A stretch of 64,000 nt of DNA from Holophagae bacterium (GCA_030429565.1 JAUIFE010000027.1:48348-112347); one strand, 5' to 3'; counted from the stretch's first letter, positions 36,219 through 45,131 are shown. The notes: generated by a model not told the origin, from the letters alone. Numbers and translations: made by a program.

Positions 36219-38397
36219 AACCGGCCTCCCGGTAACGCTCGAGCCGGTCCTCGTCGTCGACCTCGCGCAGTTCATTGCGAATCAAACACATTTGGTAAGC
36301 CAACTCGCCTTGGCTGTACAGCGACGAGGGCACGCCTTTGACCAGCAGTTTCATGGTTTGCAGAAAGGGGCAGTCGCCGTCGTCCTCGCCGGTGCGCACC
36401 AACGCCTTCTCGCGCAACATAAGGAACTGTTGGTAGGCCATAATTTCGTTTTCATGCTGAAAATACGAAAGTTCCATGCGATTTTGCGCCCATAGCGGCG
36501 GTCGTCCGTTGAGCCATTCCTTGAGCGCCTCCACTTCCTTTTGATGTTCCTGTTTGCCGCGATCCGAACAGGTCACCACCACGTTGACGGGTTGATCGTT
36601 GTGGCCGAGACCGTCCTTGCCGACGAAATGCTTGAGGAAGGTCAAATCGTCGTCGACCATCAGATGCGCGTCGTCGACCAACACCGTGATCGGTTTTCCC
36701 AATTCGTTTTGCAAGCGAGTCAGATCCAAACGCACCGCCAGCACCGCCGCTTTAAGTAATTGCAAGGTACCGAGCCGAACCGCGCCGGCCAAGGCGTCGG
36801 GTAGCGGCACCGCATCCGGCGCGAGCTTGTGTTCGATGAGTGCTTCGACCAAGCTTTCTTCTAAAAGCGTTTCTTCCGGCAAACCCAGAAAAGCGTTGCG
36901 GCTCACCCGAGCGGCCTCACTCAACAACAGAGCGATCAACAGCACGGGTTGTTTGGTGACCGGTTCGGGCAAATCCATATCGAGCGCTTCAATCACGGTC
37001 ACCGGCAGCACCGGCACGCCGCCGTCGACGACGATCTGTTTTAACAACTCGTGCAGCACCATCGATTTGCCCATTTTCTCACTGCCGACGTTGCCACGCG
37101 TTTCCAGGATGAGCAGCGTTTGCACAAAACCCTGCTGCCGCGTGCCCAACAAGCGGTAACGGGCAAAGACATCGGCGCGATCACACAGCATCTCTTTGTA
37201 ACGGCGCGGATCGATGCTGTGCGCTAAATCCATCAGCGCTTGGGCTTGGCGACAAGATTCGGCATCGACCTGTAACGGCGTCGCCACACCGCGTGCCAAC
37301 ACCGGTCGCGCCCAGTCGATGCGTTCCTCGCCGTTTTCCTTGTGAACCGCCGCCCAACGACCTTCAGCGACGGCGTCGACCAACGACTCCCCTTTCAACA
37401 AGGCTTCGTAGAAACGACGTGTGAACAAACGGCAAACGGTGTTGCGCACACGGCCGCCCATGCCCACCGCCAAGGGAATGCCTTGGCGCACCAAATCGAG
37501 CACCAGCGACGCGCCTTCGTTGCCGGCGAAAACCCCGGGGCTCATGGTGCCGGCACTGTTGCAGGCGTTGAGCACGACCAGCGGCTTTTGTGCAGCGCGC
37601 AGTAGTTTATCCGCCAAGGCTTCGGCGCTGAAGTGCGCGATGCCGCCGTCGCCGTCGCCCAACAGCAAACAGGCGCGGCCGTCAACCAATTCGCCATGGC
37701 CGATGAAGTGAACCACGTGCGGCTGGAATACCTCGAGCGCGCTGTCGAGCTGATCGCCGTCGGCGAGCGTCAAGAGTTGTTCGTTAATGGGAATGCCGAG
37801 CCGACGTAAACGGCGCAACAGACCGATAAACTCGCCACCGACGCTGAGATGCCCGCCACCGGCAAAACCGCCGCCGGCCTCGGGTCCAACCACAAACAGC
37901 ACGCGCAAGGGTGCGGTCAACAGCGGCGTGGGACAAGGCGCGTCGGGCAGGTAACGCACCAGTTCGACCTGCTGTCGGGCCAGGTATCGTTGGCCGCAAC
38001 GCATGAGTTCCCAGGGAAATTGATGCCAATCGTCGAGGTTGTCGTCGAAGCTGAGGTACAGGTGTTTCGGTCCCACGATCGTTTGCAGCGACGCCCACCA
38101 TATCGGCCCAATTAAGACGTGAAACAAAAAGGTACCGGCGCGATCGGCCTCGTCGCGATGCAACTGCACCGACGCCAGCCGCCGCAACAGTTTGAACACG
38201 GCTTCGGGCGAGGTCTTGAGCTCGCCCATATCTGGTACGTCATCGGTCGCGGTCGGCGCCAGCGGGATTTTACCGCCACGAAATTCGGCACAGGGCAAAG
38301 TTCGCGGCGGCGCCACCGCCTCCCCCGCCGTATTCTTTAAGGTCGCAGCTACCCCATCACCTTGCGGCGTTAAGTGAATGAACAGCGCGGTACTCAT
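36211..38397 (-). CDS. CHAT-domain protease fused to AAA/STAND-like ATPase
   Basis: 728 residues from ATG 38397, which overlaps the upstream stop as ATGA. The N-terminal ~370 residues are a CHAT (caspase HetF-associated) domain: the hydrophobic-PWE motif FPWEL near 127-131, the catalytic His in VVHFIGHGE (His234) and the catalytic Cys in LVVLNACNSAG (Cys279), so it should be an active cysteine protease. Then a P-loop GNVGSEKMGKS (435-445) and Walker B PITVLVDDAHLM (about 565-577) mark an ATPase related to AAA/STAND. CHAT domains act in bacterial cell-death and defence systems, including Craspase (TPR-CHAT). Its neighbours are a metallopeptidase and a giant STAND protein. Confidence 0.94.
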   Translation of the reverse strand: MSTALFIHLTPQGDGVAATLKNTAGEAVAPPRTLPCAEFRGGKIPLAPTATDDVPDMGELKTSPEAVFKLLRRLASVQLHRDEADRAGTFLFHVLIGPIWWASLQTIVGPKHLYLSFDDNLDDWHQFPWELMRCGQRYLARQQVELVRYLPDAPCPTPLLTAPLRVLFVVGPEAGGGFAGGGHLSVGGEFIGLLRRLRRLGIPINEQLLTLADGDQLDSALEVFQPHVVHFIGHGELVDGRACLLLGDGDGGIAHFSAEALADKLLRAAQKPLVVLNACNSAGTMSPGVFAGNEGASLVLDLVRQGIPLAVGMGGRVRNTVCRLFTRRFYEALLKGESLVDAVAEGRWAAVHKENGEERIDWARPVLARGVATPLQVDAESCRQAQALMDLAHSIDPRRYKEMLCDRADVFARYRLLGTRQQGFVQTLLILETRGNVGSEKMGKSMVLHELLKQIVVDGGVPVLPVTVIEALDMDLPEPVTKQPVLLIALLLSEAARVSRNAFLGLPEETLLEESLVEALIEHKLAPDAVPLPDALAGAVRLGTLQLLKAAVLAVRLDLTRLQNELGKPITVLVDDAHLMVDDDLTFLKHFVGKDGLGHNDQPVNVVVTCSDRGKQEHQKEVEALKEWLNGRPPLWAQNRMELSYFQHENEIMAYQQFLMLREKALVRTGEDDGDCPFLQTMKLLVKGVPSSLYSQGELAYQMCLIRNELREVDDEDRLERYREAGFA

Positions 38398-39743
38398 GTC
38401 GGTTCCAAATCGGCGAAATAAGCCAGCGGATCTTGGATGTCGGCCACCGGCGCAGGCCCACCGGCACGAGTTCCATCGGGGCCACACTTCTGCAGCACGG
38501 CAAGCAGGCGCGTGGCCAAACGTTTGCGGCCGGCCACATCATCGCCGGCCAAGCTACTTTGTGCGCGGTAACCGGCCGCCGCGAACAGGGCGGCATCGTT
38601 GAGCGATGAATAGGTTGCGATCACCCCGTCACCCAGCAAAAAGGCCGTCCGCTGATCAACCTGACCACCCGGTAAAAAATCCTGCGCGCCGCGGCCACAG
38701 AGATCGGCAAAGGACACACCCAAACCCGGCAAGGTCCCGCAAGCAGCCTCGGCGACGGCATCGAACAGTTCGCGTTCCGGCAAGGCGGCGACGGCCTCCC
38801 CCCAAGGCGCGGGCAATAAGGCGCGGTCATCGCCGGAAAAAGCACGCCAGAAGGCGCACAGCAAAGCAACGCGCCATAGGGGCGCCGGGTAACGATCTTT
38901 GTGATGCAGTAACATGCCGCCATGCGCCAACTCGAAATGGGCGACGGCGCTGACCGCTTCCGGTCCCATCAAATGAACCGACACCATATCGGCGAATAAC
39001 TCCAGCGACCATTCACCCCAACGGTAGGGTTCAACCGCGCTTTTATCGCGCACGACGTCCTTAATCGCGTCGCGGAAACCCGCGATTAAGCCCGCATCCG
39101 GCGCCAGCGCGTATTGCAAATGGTGACCGACCTCGTGACCGATAAATACCAGCCACCAAGGCGCGCGCCGATTGGATTCGGGCAAACACAAAAGCGGAAT
39201 CGGCAGGGTCGCGATGTATTCAGCCAGCTTCGGGTCGTAGGTCCTGACGGCGCCTGGCACCATGTTGGGCAAAATGGCGGCGGGCGATAAATGGTCGTGC
39301 AAATACGCCAACGGCGGCGGGCGACGCGCGATCGGCAAGCCGTATACTTCCGCTTCAAACAGGCTGGGCGCGAAACAGCTCCACACCACTTCATCGGCAG
39401 CGGCCAAGCAGGCACCGGCCTCGGCGCGCTGGTCGACCTTGTCGCGGTAATAGCGGTAGAGTCGGCGCAACCACAGGCGCAAGCTTTCTAACTGAACGGC
39501 ATAGCCGTGCAAAGCGGCGTGGTCGGCGGGGCGTTGGTCAGGTCCGCAGCGGCGGGCGAGCTCTTGCAGAGCATCGACCAATAAGGTTTGCAACGCGGTG
39601 CGCTGACTGTGAAACAAACCACGCTGATCGCTGTCGGCCCAATCGCGCAGCCAAGCCTGCACGCGTGTATCAAACGCCGAAATTTCGCGCTGAACCTCGT
39701 GTAAACGTGCCTGCGCGCTCGCCACAAAAACCGGATGGCTCAT
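38394..39743 (-). CDS. HExxH zinc metallopeptidase-like protein, first gene of the CHAT/STAND operon
   Basis: 449 residues, ATG 39743. A helical N-terminal half is followed by a gluzincin-like active site: HEVGHH at residues 203-208 and, about 40 residues on, ELFAD at 248-252, which would supply the third zinc ligand. The catalytic residues are intact. There is no signal peptide or membrane helix, so it acts in the cytoplasm. The precise peptidase family is not clear to me. Its stop overlaps the CHAT gene start by four bases, so the two proteins are made together; it could process the other operon products or host targets. Confidence 0.9.
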   Translation of the reverse strand: MSHPVFVASAQARLHEVQREISAFDTRVQAWLRDWADSDQRGLFHSQRTALQTLLVDALQELARRCGPDQRPADHAALHGYAVQLESLRLWLRRLYRYYRDKVDQRAEAGACLAAADEVVWSCFAPSLFEAEVYGLPIARRPPPLAYLHDHLSPAAILPNMVPGAVRTYDPKLAEYIATLPIPLLCLPESNRRAPWWLVFIGHEVGHHLQYALAPDAGLIAGFRDAIKDVVRDKSAVEPYRWGEWSLELFADMVSVHLMGPEAVSAVAHFELAHGGMLLHHKDRYPAPLWRVALLCAFWRAFSGDDRALLPAPWGEAVAALPERELFDAVAEAACGTLPGLGVSFADLCGRGAQDFLPGGQVDQRTAFLLGDGVIATYSSLNDAALFAAAGYRAQSSLAGDDVAGRKRLATRLLAVLQKCGPDGTRAGGPAPVADIQDPLAYFADLEPT

Positions 39744-40062
39744 AAATCCCTTGCCCCGTGTTTGTCATATTTTTTCAAAGTATAGCATTTTCACCTAGAT
39801 GAACCCACACTAGGCGAGGCATTTTTGCAAGGCCAAACGCAACAGCGGCGGCCCGGCAAAACCTGGCAAACACGCCGCATGATCAACACCTCATCCTCGG
39901 CTCAAATCCTTTTAATTCAAACGAATCGGCCCCCGAGATTTTTTTTTAATTTCGCGGTAGGGGGAAAATAAAAGAGCCCCGTATACGGGAGGGACAGGCG
40001 TTCCGCCTTTCAATGATTGCAAGCACCATTTGGCGAGAGCTTCTGTTCTCGCCACTTTTTTT
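39744..40062. other. Intergenic region upstream of the CHAT/STAND operon
   Basis: About 320 bp between the 40063 gene and the metallopeptidase gene, both on the minus strand, so the operon promoter should be at roughly 39760-39850 (AT-rich TATTTTTTCAAAGTATAG on the plus strand). No ORF is credible. The part 39978-40064 holds several small hairpins described separately. Confidence 0.45.
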
Positions 40063-40064
40063 TT
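39978..40064. repeat. Cluster of three short inverted repeats with a T-run
   Basis: In order along the plus strand: CCCG-TATA-CGGG (39978-39989), AGGCG-TTC-CGCCT (39996-40008) and TGGCGAGA...TCTCGCCA (stems 40031-40038 and 40047-40054), the last followed by a nine-base T-run (40056-40064). The last hairpin is oriented as a plus-strand terminator although no plus-strand gene precedes it, and its T-run touches the stop codon of the minus-strand gene. The composite resembles dispersed intergenic repeat elements; copies elsewhere in the genome would confirm that. Confidence 0.5.
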
Positions 40065-40671
40065 AGGGCTCGCGCAGGCAGGAAACCCGCCAGGTGAAGC
40101 GCATGAGCGGCTTGCGTTGCATAGACGTTGCCACGAGAACATTGAGCAACTGAATATTGGCCGTACTTTGACCCTCCGCACCGCTGGGTCCGTCTCGCGT
40201 CCCGCCCACCTCGCGCACCCAGTTACGCGCGTTGTTTTGTTCCTGAGCGGAAAAGGGCAGCACTTCCAGGGAAACGCGCGTCGGCCGACAGGGCGCCACG
40301 CCTTTGTCGCGATACAGCAGCAATTGCAGGGCGCGCCACCACTGCTCAAGCGCCGCCCGGTTTTTGAGTTCTTGTTGCACGTGCATGCCGTTGAGGTCCC
40401 ACACGGTGGCGAAATACACCTCGTCCCAAGGTTCAAAACGCAAATCAATGCGCGCCGAACCTTCGAAGCGTTGCCCCTGACCGTCGCGAAACTGAATGCG
40501 CACCAACAAACTGGTGGTCAGCCCGGAGTCCAGGTAATCACGCACCTCGGCCTCGCCCAGCACACTTTGGCTGAGCGTCAGCCACAGGTCACCGCCGCGC
40601 TGTTGCAAGCGCGGGTCGCCCTCGACCGGCGGCGCCAACGCCAGTGCCACCAGCAGCCACCAGCCGCCCAT
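40063..40671 (-). CDS. Exported protein of unknown function, DUF4390-like
   Basis: About 202 residues from an ATG at 40671 that overlaps the upstream stop (TAATG); a GTG at 40683 would add four residues. The N-terminus GGWWLLVALALAPPVEG is a signal peptide. The mature part has alternating strands: LWLTLSQSVLGEAEVRDYLDSG, LLVRIQFRDG, ARIDLRFEPWDEVYFA. This pattern, with a 'sGl' turn followed by long strands, resembles DUF4390, a periplasmic family of unknown role; I am only moderately sure. It is the last gene of an operon with two POTRA/barrel proteins, so an envelope role is likely. Confidence 0.8.
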   Translation of the reverse strand: MGGWWLLVALALAPPVEGDPRLQQRGGDLWLTLSQSVLGEAEVRDYLDSGLTTSLLVRIQFRDGQGQRFEGSARIDLRFEPWDEVYFATVWDLNGMHVQQELKNRAALEQWWRALQLLLYRDKGVAPCRPTRVSLEVLPFSAQEQNNARNWVREVGGTRDGPSGAEGQSTANIQLLNVLVATSMQRKPLMRFTWRVSCLREP

Positions 40672-42053
40672 TACGGCCGCCACAAGTACTCAAAACGCAG
40701 GCGCACAATCGCCCACGCATTGCGGTACTTGATTTCAACGGTCGAGACAGCGAGGTGATCGTCCCGACGCACCAGAGACACCGCGTCTTCGCGGCGCACG
40801 TTGTCGCTCCGGTGGTAAAAAGCGGCGCGCTGTTTGAATTCCAGGCGCAAGTCGCCGTAGCGACGCGTGCGGCGCGTGCCCCACAAATCCACCGCGTAGA
40901 CGGCATCACCCGTCAGTTCTAAGGACCGCTCGCGGTCGTAACCCACCGCAAGCGGCTGCGTCGGTCGATCACTTTGATAATTCTTTAAATCGCGATCGAG
41001 GCGACGCGCGCCGGCCACCACGCGATAGGCCATGTTGTGGCGATTCCAATAGGGTCGATAAAGTTCCCAACGAAAGTCAAAGGCAAAGTCGTCGTTTTCG
41101 CCAACGATGACCTGGTTCCCTTGCGCCAAGGCGCGCACATCTTGGCTGTCACCACCCATGCGCAAACCAATTTGCCAAATTTGACCCCGACGCGGCACAA
41201 ACGCGTCGTCGGTGGTGTTGAATTCCCAAGTTAAGGTGAGATCGCCGCTTTCCTCGGTAACATCGACCAGCGTTTGCGTCGAACCCACGTCAAGCGGTCC
41301 GCGCAATTGGTTTTGTGCCGTTTCATAGTGGCCGACGAGCTTAAACCAGTGATTTTGACCGGCAGGCACACTAGCGGTGAGGTTGACGCCCCAACGCTCA
41401 CCGTTTTCAGATTCAAACGGCCGCTCACCCAGCACCACGGTTCGGCTTTGATTGTCGCTCCATGTCAGTTGTGCGTCGAATAAGATGTTTTGATCGAATA
41501 AGTTAAAATGCGAATAACCCAAAGTTAACTGTTCGCCGAGATCAAAATCACCGTGGCGCCAATTGGCAAACGACTCGGTGCTCAGGTACAACAAATCGGA
41601 GGCGCCGACAAACCAGCGCGCGCCAACCAGCCCGGTATCGAGGTTGGTGGTGTCGGCGCGCTGCTCGGAACGCGACCAGTTGCTGGTGATCTCGACAAAC
41701 CAAAAGCGCGTTTCCACGATATCGACCACCAACCGGTAAGCGCCGCGGCGACTGCCGCGCTTGAGCTGGAAGCGACATTCCATGACGTAGGGCAAACGGT
41801 TAATGCGCTGCATGGCCAAGCGCAACTGTTGCTCGCGATAGGCCTGACCCACGACCAACAGTGACTCTGACAAAATGACAGCCTCGGGAACTTGCGCCTC
41901 GCCGCTGACCTCAATCGCCTCGATCAAAAAGGACGGCGCCCGTGTGTCAGTCGACAGCACGGACGGCGCAGCATGTTCCAGCAAGGTGGGCGTGCTCAGC
42001 CACAGGCTCAACCAAAAGACTAATACCAACGCGAACCCCTCCCCCTTCGGCAT
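40671..42053 (-). CDS. POTRA plus beta-barrel outer-membrane protein (BamA/TamA-like)
   Basis: 460 residues. An N-terminal hydrophobic signal (FALVLVFWLSLWLST) is followed by one POTRA-like domain (about 45-120; IEAIEVSGEAQVPEAVILSE, MQRINRLPYVMECRF, YRLVVDIVET). The rest is a beta-barrel of amphipathic strands (WFVEITSNWSRSEQ, LGYSHFNLFDQNILFDAQLTW) ending WAIVRLRFEYLWRP with aromatic residues near the C-terminus. Members of the Omp85 group insert or secrete proteins; a single POTRA is short for BamA. It is paralogous in pattern to the gene just upstream. Not essential Bam machinery, as lipoprotein partners are absent here. Confidence 0.88.
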   Translation of the reverse strand: MPKGEGFALVLVFWLSLWLSTPTLLEHAAPSVLSTDTRAPSFLIEAIEVSGEAQVPEAVILSESLLVVGQAYREQQLRLAMQRINRLPYVMECRFQLKRGSRRGAYRLVVDIVETRFWFVEITSNWSRSEQRADTTNLDTGLVGARWFVGASDLLYLSTESFANWRHGDFDLGEQLTLGYSHFNLFDQNILFDAQLTWSDNQSRTVVLGERPFESENGERWGVNLTASVPAGQNHWFKLVGHYETAQNQLRGPLDVGSTQTLVDVTEESGDLTLTWEFNTTDDAFVPRRGQIWQIGLRMGGDSQDVRALAQGNQVIVGENDDFAFDFRWELYRPYWNRHNMAYRVVAGARRLDRDLKNYQSDRPTQPLAVGYDRERSLELTGDAVYAVDLWGTRRTRRYGDLRLEFKQRAAFYHRSDNVRREDAVSLVRRDDHLAVSTVEIKYRNAWAIVRLRFEYLWRP

Positions 42054-42174
42054 CCGAGCGCGCCGCCCAGCAGTGACGACACAAAGGCGTCATGACACCA
42101 CAAGGCTGAAGCGCACAGGGTCAGGTGGTTCTCGTGAAGGAACATGGTTCTCCCAATTAAGCGAATTTGGCAGG

Positions 42175-43518
42175 TCACGGTTCGTAGTCGTAGGCAAGAC
42201 CCAAGCCAAATGTGCCCCACGCCTGTCGGTAACTCAGGTTGGCCTTCATTTCGTACACGGTTTGGCTGCCGGTTCGGTTGCTGTTAAACGGGTTTGGTTG
42301 ATCGACCATCGATTCGTAGTCCCGGTAGTTGACACCGCCAAGTAGATCGAGGCGCAACCCACCGAAACGCGACATGCGACCGCCGTCGAACAGGTCCCAA
42401 CTATAGCCGGAAAAGACGCGATAGGAATCGGTTTCGAATTCGTTAACAGCAACCCGAAACGCATCTGTATCAGCCACAATGTTGCCTTGCGGCCATTGGT
42501 TTTCGGCGCGAGAAAAAACAGCCGACCCGCCGTAAAACCACGAATGCCGCGGTCGCAACGGCCGATGCCGACGATAGGCCACTTCGAAGCTGTCACTTTC
42601 GTTTTCACCCTGGTAGGTATAGACGCGGTCATTGCCAAAATCCCGATCGACGTAACGCGACTCGCCGTTGTAGCGGCGAATCGTTGCCGCGAACAAGCTG
42701 CCCTCGCGCGGCGCAAAATCGCTGTCGAGCCTGTTGTGCCGCCACGACAGGTTCCATTCATCCGCTCGGTGACGACCTTCGTTTGTGACCGGTCCAATCG
42801 TTTCCTCGTCATAAATATAGGGTCCGCTTTCACTGGTACGGTCCGAACCTGTGCGCGACCAATTCAGATGCAAGCGGTGATCACCGGCCAAAGGGACCGC
42901 CACCTCCAACTGGTAGGTCGGTTCATAATCGGTTTCCGAACTGAAAAACGATGACGAACCCATGCGGGAATCGTCTTGCTGCTCAACTTCGGCGCGCAGG
43001 TAGAACCCGCGTTTAAACAGGTTAAAGTGCTCGTAACGCAGTCGAACCGAGCCATTGGTAAAGGTCGAACCGCCCCAGCTCCAGTCGGGTTCAACCGCCA
43101 TGCGCAACATTTGGCCCGGCCCGAGGTAGTAACGACCAATCAGGCCCGCCGTATCGCGCTGCTCGCTTCCCGAAAACTCGCTACTGCGAAAAAGGTCGGT
43201 GCTAAAGTCAATTTCGTAAGGGCGTTTTTCTGTCACGTGCAAGACAAGGTGCCCCTTGCCTTCGTCGTCATAAGATAGGTCATAGGATACATCGAGCACG
43301 AATGGTAAACGGTTCACCCGCGCCACCGCCGCTTCAATCCCATCCGTACCTGTTTCATCGCCCACTTGCAGCCGCGCCGCCCCCAGAACCAGCGCTCGGT
43401 TGATGGAACCGCTGCTGTTAACCTCGATGGTTGCTAAGGGTTTTGGTTGATAAAAGGGGAACAACGGCGGCACCAGAACAAGGAAAGCACCGATGCACAA
43501 ACACAGATTAATACGCAT
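42175..43518 (-). CDS. POTRA plus beta-barrel outer-membrane protein (paralogue)
   Basis: 447 residues from ATG 43518, chosen because AGGAG lies seven bases before and the N-terminus is a signal (INLCLCIGAFLVLVPPL). A POTRA-like domain (ATIEVNSSGSINRALVLGAA, VARVNRLPFVLDVSYDL, LVLHVTEKRPYEIDF) and a beta-barrel (YYLGPGQMLRMAVEPDW, YEHFNLFKRGFYLRAEVEQQ) follow, ending with an aromatic-rich strand (WGTFGLGLAYDYEP). Same architecture as the downstream gene, 121 bp away, with shared features such as RINRLPYV / RVNRLPFV and HFNLF. A duplicated pair with an exported partner suggests specialised outer-membrane assembly or secretion. Confidence 0.9.
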   Translation of the reverse strand: MRINLCLCIGAFLVLVPPLFPFYQPKPLATIEVNSSGSINRALVLGAARLQVGDETGTDGIEAAVARVNRLPFVLDVSYDLSYDDEGKGHLVLHVTEKRPYEIDFSTDLFRSSEFSGSEQRDTAGLIGRYYLGPGQMLRMAVEPDWSWGGSTFTNGSVRLRYEHFNLFKRGFYLRAEVEQQDDSRMGSSSFFSSETDYEPTYQLEVAVPLAGDHRLHLNWSRTGSDRTSESGPYIYDEETIGPVTNEGRHRADEWNLSWRHNRLDSDFAPREGSLFAATIRRYNGESRYVDRDFGNDRVYTYQGENESDSFEVAYRRHRPLRPRHSWFYGGSAVFSRAENQWPQGNIVADTDAFRVAVNEFETDSYRVFSGYSWDLFDGGRMSRFGGLRLDLLGGVNYRDYESMVDQPNPFNSNRTGSQTVYEMKANLSYRQAWGTFGLGLAYDYEP

Positions 43519-43782
43519 GACAAACTCCTGACAGTGATGGTGAATTCTCGCTATACGACGGTTCCGAAGCATGGGGAAAACGGCGGGCCAAAACGGCCAA
43601 CACAAACGCAAGCGAGTAAAAGACAGACACATCCGACAAGGCAATCACAATGCCAACCGCAGGCTGGTCCCGCTCCAGCAGATAACACTCTATTTACCAA
43701 ACAGTTAATCCACAAAGACAGTAGATTCATTCTGCCGATTCGTTGCTTTTTTTCCGATCTGTATGTTTTTTCGTTGGTGCCC

Positions 43783-43818
43783 CCGGCGTGCTGTATGTTT
43801 TAACAGACAGCACGCCGG
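43783..43818. promoter_or_regulatory. 12-bp inverted repeat, candidate activator site
   Basis: CCGGCGTGCTGT (43783-43794 on the plus strand) is repeated in perfect inverted form as ACAGCACGCCGG (43807-43818) with a 12-base spacer. There is no T-run, and no plus-strand gene lies before it, so it is not a terminator. It sits about 85 bp before the expected sigma54 transcription start, a typical distance for an NtrC-family enhancer site. The regulator encoded two genes downstream is a candidate binder (autoregulation). Confidence 0.6.
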
Positions 43819-43858
43819 CTACCGAACAGTGAAGCGCCACCCACAAACAACCGCGCGG

Positions 43859-43875
43859 TTGGTGTCACTTTTGCT
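43859..43875 (+). promoter_or_regulatory. Probable sigma54 promoter of the kinase/NtrC operon
   Basis: TTGGTGTCACTTTTGCT spans 43859-43875 with GG and GC separated by exactly ten bases. The -12 part (TTTTGCT) matches well; the -24 part (TTGGTGTC versus TTGGCACG) is weaker. The start codon at 43917 leaves a short leader with GGAG at 43906-43909. Confidence 0.5.
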
Positions 43876-43916
43876 TAATTACCCGGGCCGGCACCCTTCG
43901 GCCGCTGGAGTCCTCC

Positions 43917-45131
43917 ATGAATGTACGCACCCTTATTGTGACAAGCGGCCTCATGGTCGCCGTCGCGCTCCTACTATTCGGCGTGTTTCAACGCCAGGTC
44001 AGCCGTTTTTGGTTGAACTTGGCCACCCACCCCGAGGTGCGCTTGATTTTGGATCAGGCCGGCGCGGACCAACGTCGCCTCGCCCAACTGGATCCCGAGC
44101 ACAAAAACGATTACCGCGCTCGCTTCGAGCAAATCCAGAAGGTGCGCCGCAATCTGTTGGTGCTGCAACACAACCGTGAAGACTTGGCGAAAAACTACGA
44201 AACCATTCTCGCGGGCCTGCTGTTGTTTTTGCCGGCCACGGGCCTTACCTGGCTATGGCTCACACGTCGCCGCACGCACCGTTGGCTGCAGGCCTTGGAC
44301 GAACCCCTCGCCCAGTTGGCCCGTGGTGACGGCGCTGTTCATGTCGCCGACAAACAACGCGGTTTGTTCCGCGCCGTTGCCGATAAAATTGAGGCGGCCG
44401 GCCGCGTTTTGGCCAAACAGCAAAACCAAGTGCGCAGTCTGCAACACCTACAGTCATGGCAGGAAGCATCACGCCGCCATGCCCACGAAATCCGCACACC
44501 GCTGACGGCGGCGGTCATGGAAGTGGAACGCCTACGCGCTCTGCTGGAAGAACCACGCGATACTTGGCCCGACGAACTGGCCGTCACAACCGCCTCAATT
44601 CTGGAAGAACTGGATCGCCTCAAACGCTTCACACAAGGTTTCACCTCGTTCGGCAAATTGCGGCAACCCCAAATGGAAAGGCTCGATTTAAACGCCTACC
44701 TCGACGATTTCCAGCGCCTTTTCGCTCAGGGCTGGGACAACCTCGTCCTTCGCTTTCAGGCTCAAGCCGAACCGGTCACGGTTGACGCCGATCCCGAGAT
44801 GGTGCGCCAGGTAATTGTTAACCTTTGCAACAACAGCTCTTTAGCGTTGGCCAAAAACACAGGCGACATTCGTTTCGACCTCACACAAAACGGCGCTGAA
44901 ACCCAATTGGCCGTCGCCGACAGCGGTCCCGGCGTGGCCCCAGACATGGCCGAACACCTGTTCGAACCCTACCGCAGTAGTCGTGGCTTCGGCGAAGGCA
45001 TGGGCCTTGGCTTGGCCATCGCCCGCAAAATAATGCTCGACCACGGCGGCGACATGGAACTCACCCGCAACGGGCCTGACGGCGCCACCTTTACCCTGAC
45101 CTTTCCCACCCCCAATCTGGAGCAGCCATGA
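43917..45131 (+). CDS. Membrane sensor histidine kinase (NtrB/AtoS-type partner)
   Basis: 404 residues, ATG 43917 with GGAG upstream. Two membrane helices (about 6-24 and 95-116) flank a ~65-residue helical periplasmic segment, followed by a HAMP-like linker. The HisKA motif is SRRHAHEIRTPLTAA (phospho-His near residue 190). The ATPase has an N box (VIVNLCNNSSLAL), G1 (DSGPGVAPDM), an F box (LFEPYRSSRG) and G2 (GMGLGLAIARKI). The stop overlaps the regulator's start by four bases (ATGA), so it surely phosphorylates that protein. The periplasmic segment is short, suggesting an envelope or membrane cue. Confidence 0.94.
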   Translation: MNVRTLIVTSGLMVAVALLLFGVFQRQVSRFWLNLATHPEVRLILDQAGADQRRLAQLDPEHKNDYRARFEQIQKVRRNLLVLQHNREDLAKNYETILAGLLLFLPATGLTWLWLTRRRTHRWLQALDEPLAQLARGDGAVHVADKQRGLFRAVADKIEAAGRVLAKQQNQVRSLQHLQSWQEASRRHAHEIRTPLTAAVMEVERLRALLEEPRDTWPDELAVTTASILEELDRLKRFTQGFTSFGKLRQPQMERLDLNAYLDDFQRLFAQGWDNLVLRFQAQAEPVTVDADPEMVRQVIVNLCNNSSLALAKNTGDIRFDLTQNGAETQLAVADSGPGVAPDMAEHLFEPYRSSRGFGEGMGLGLAIARKIMLDHGGDMELTRNGPDGATFTLTFPTPNLEQP

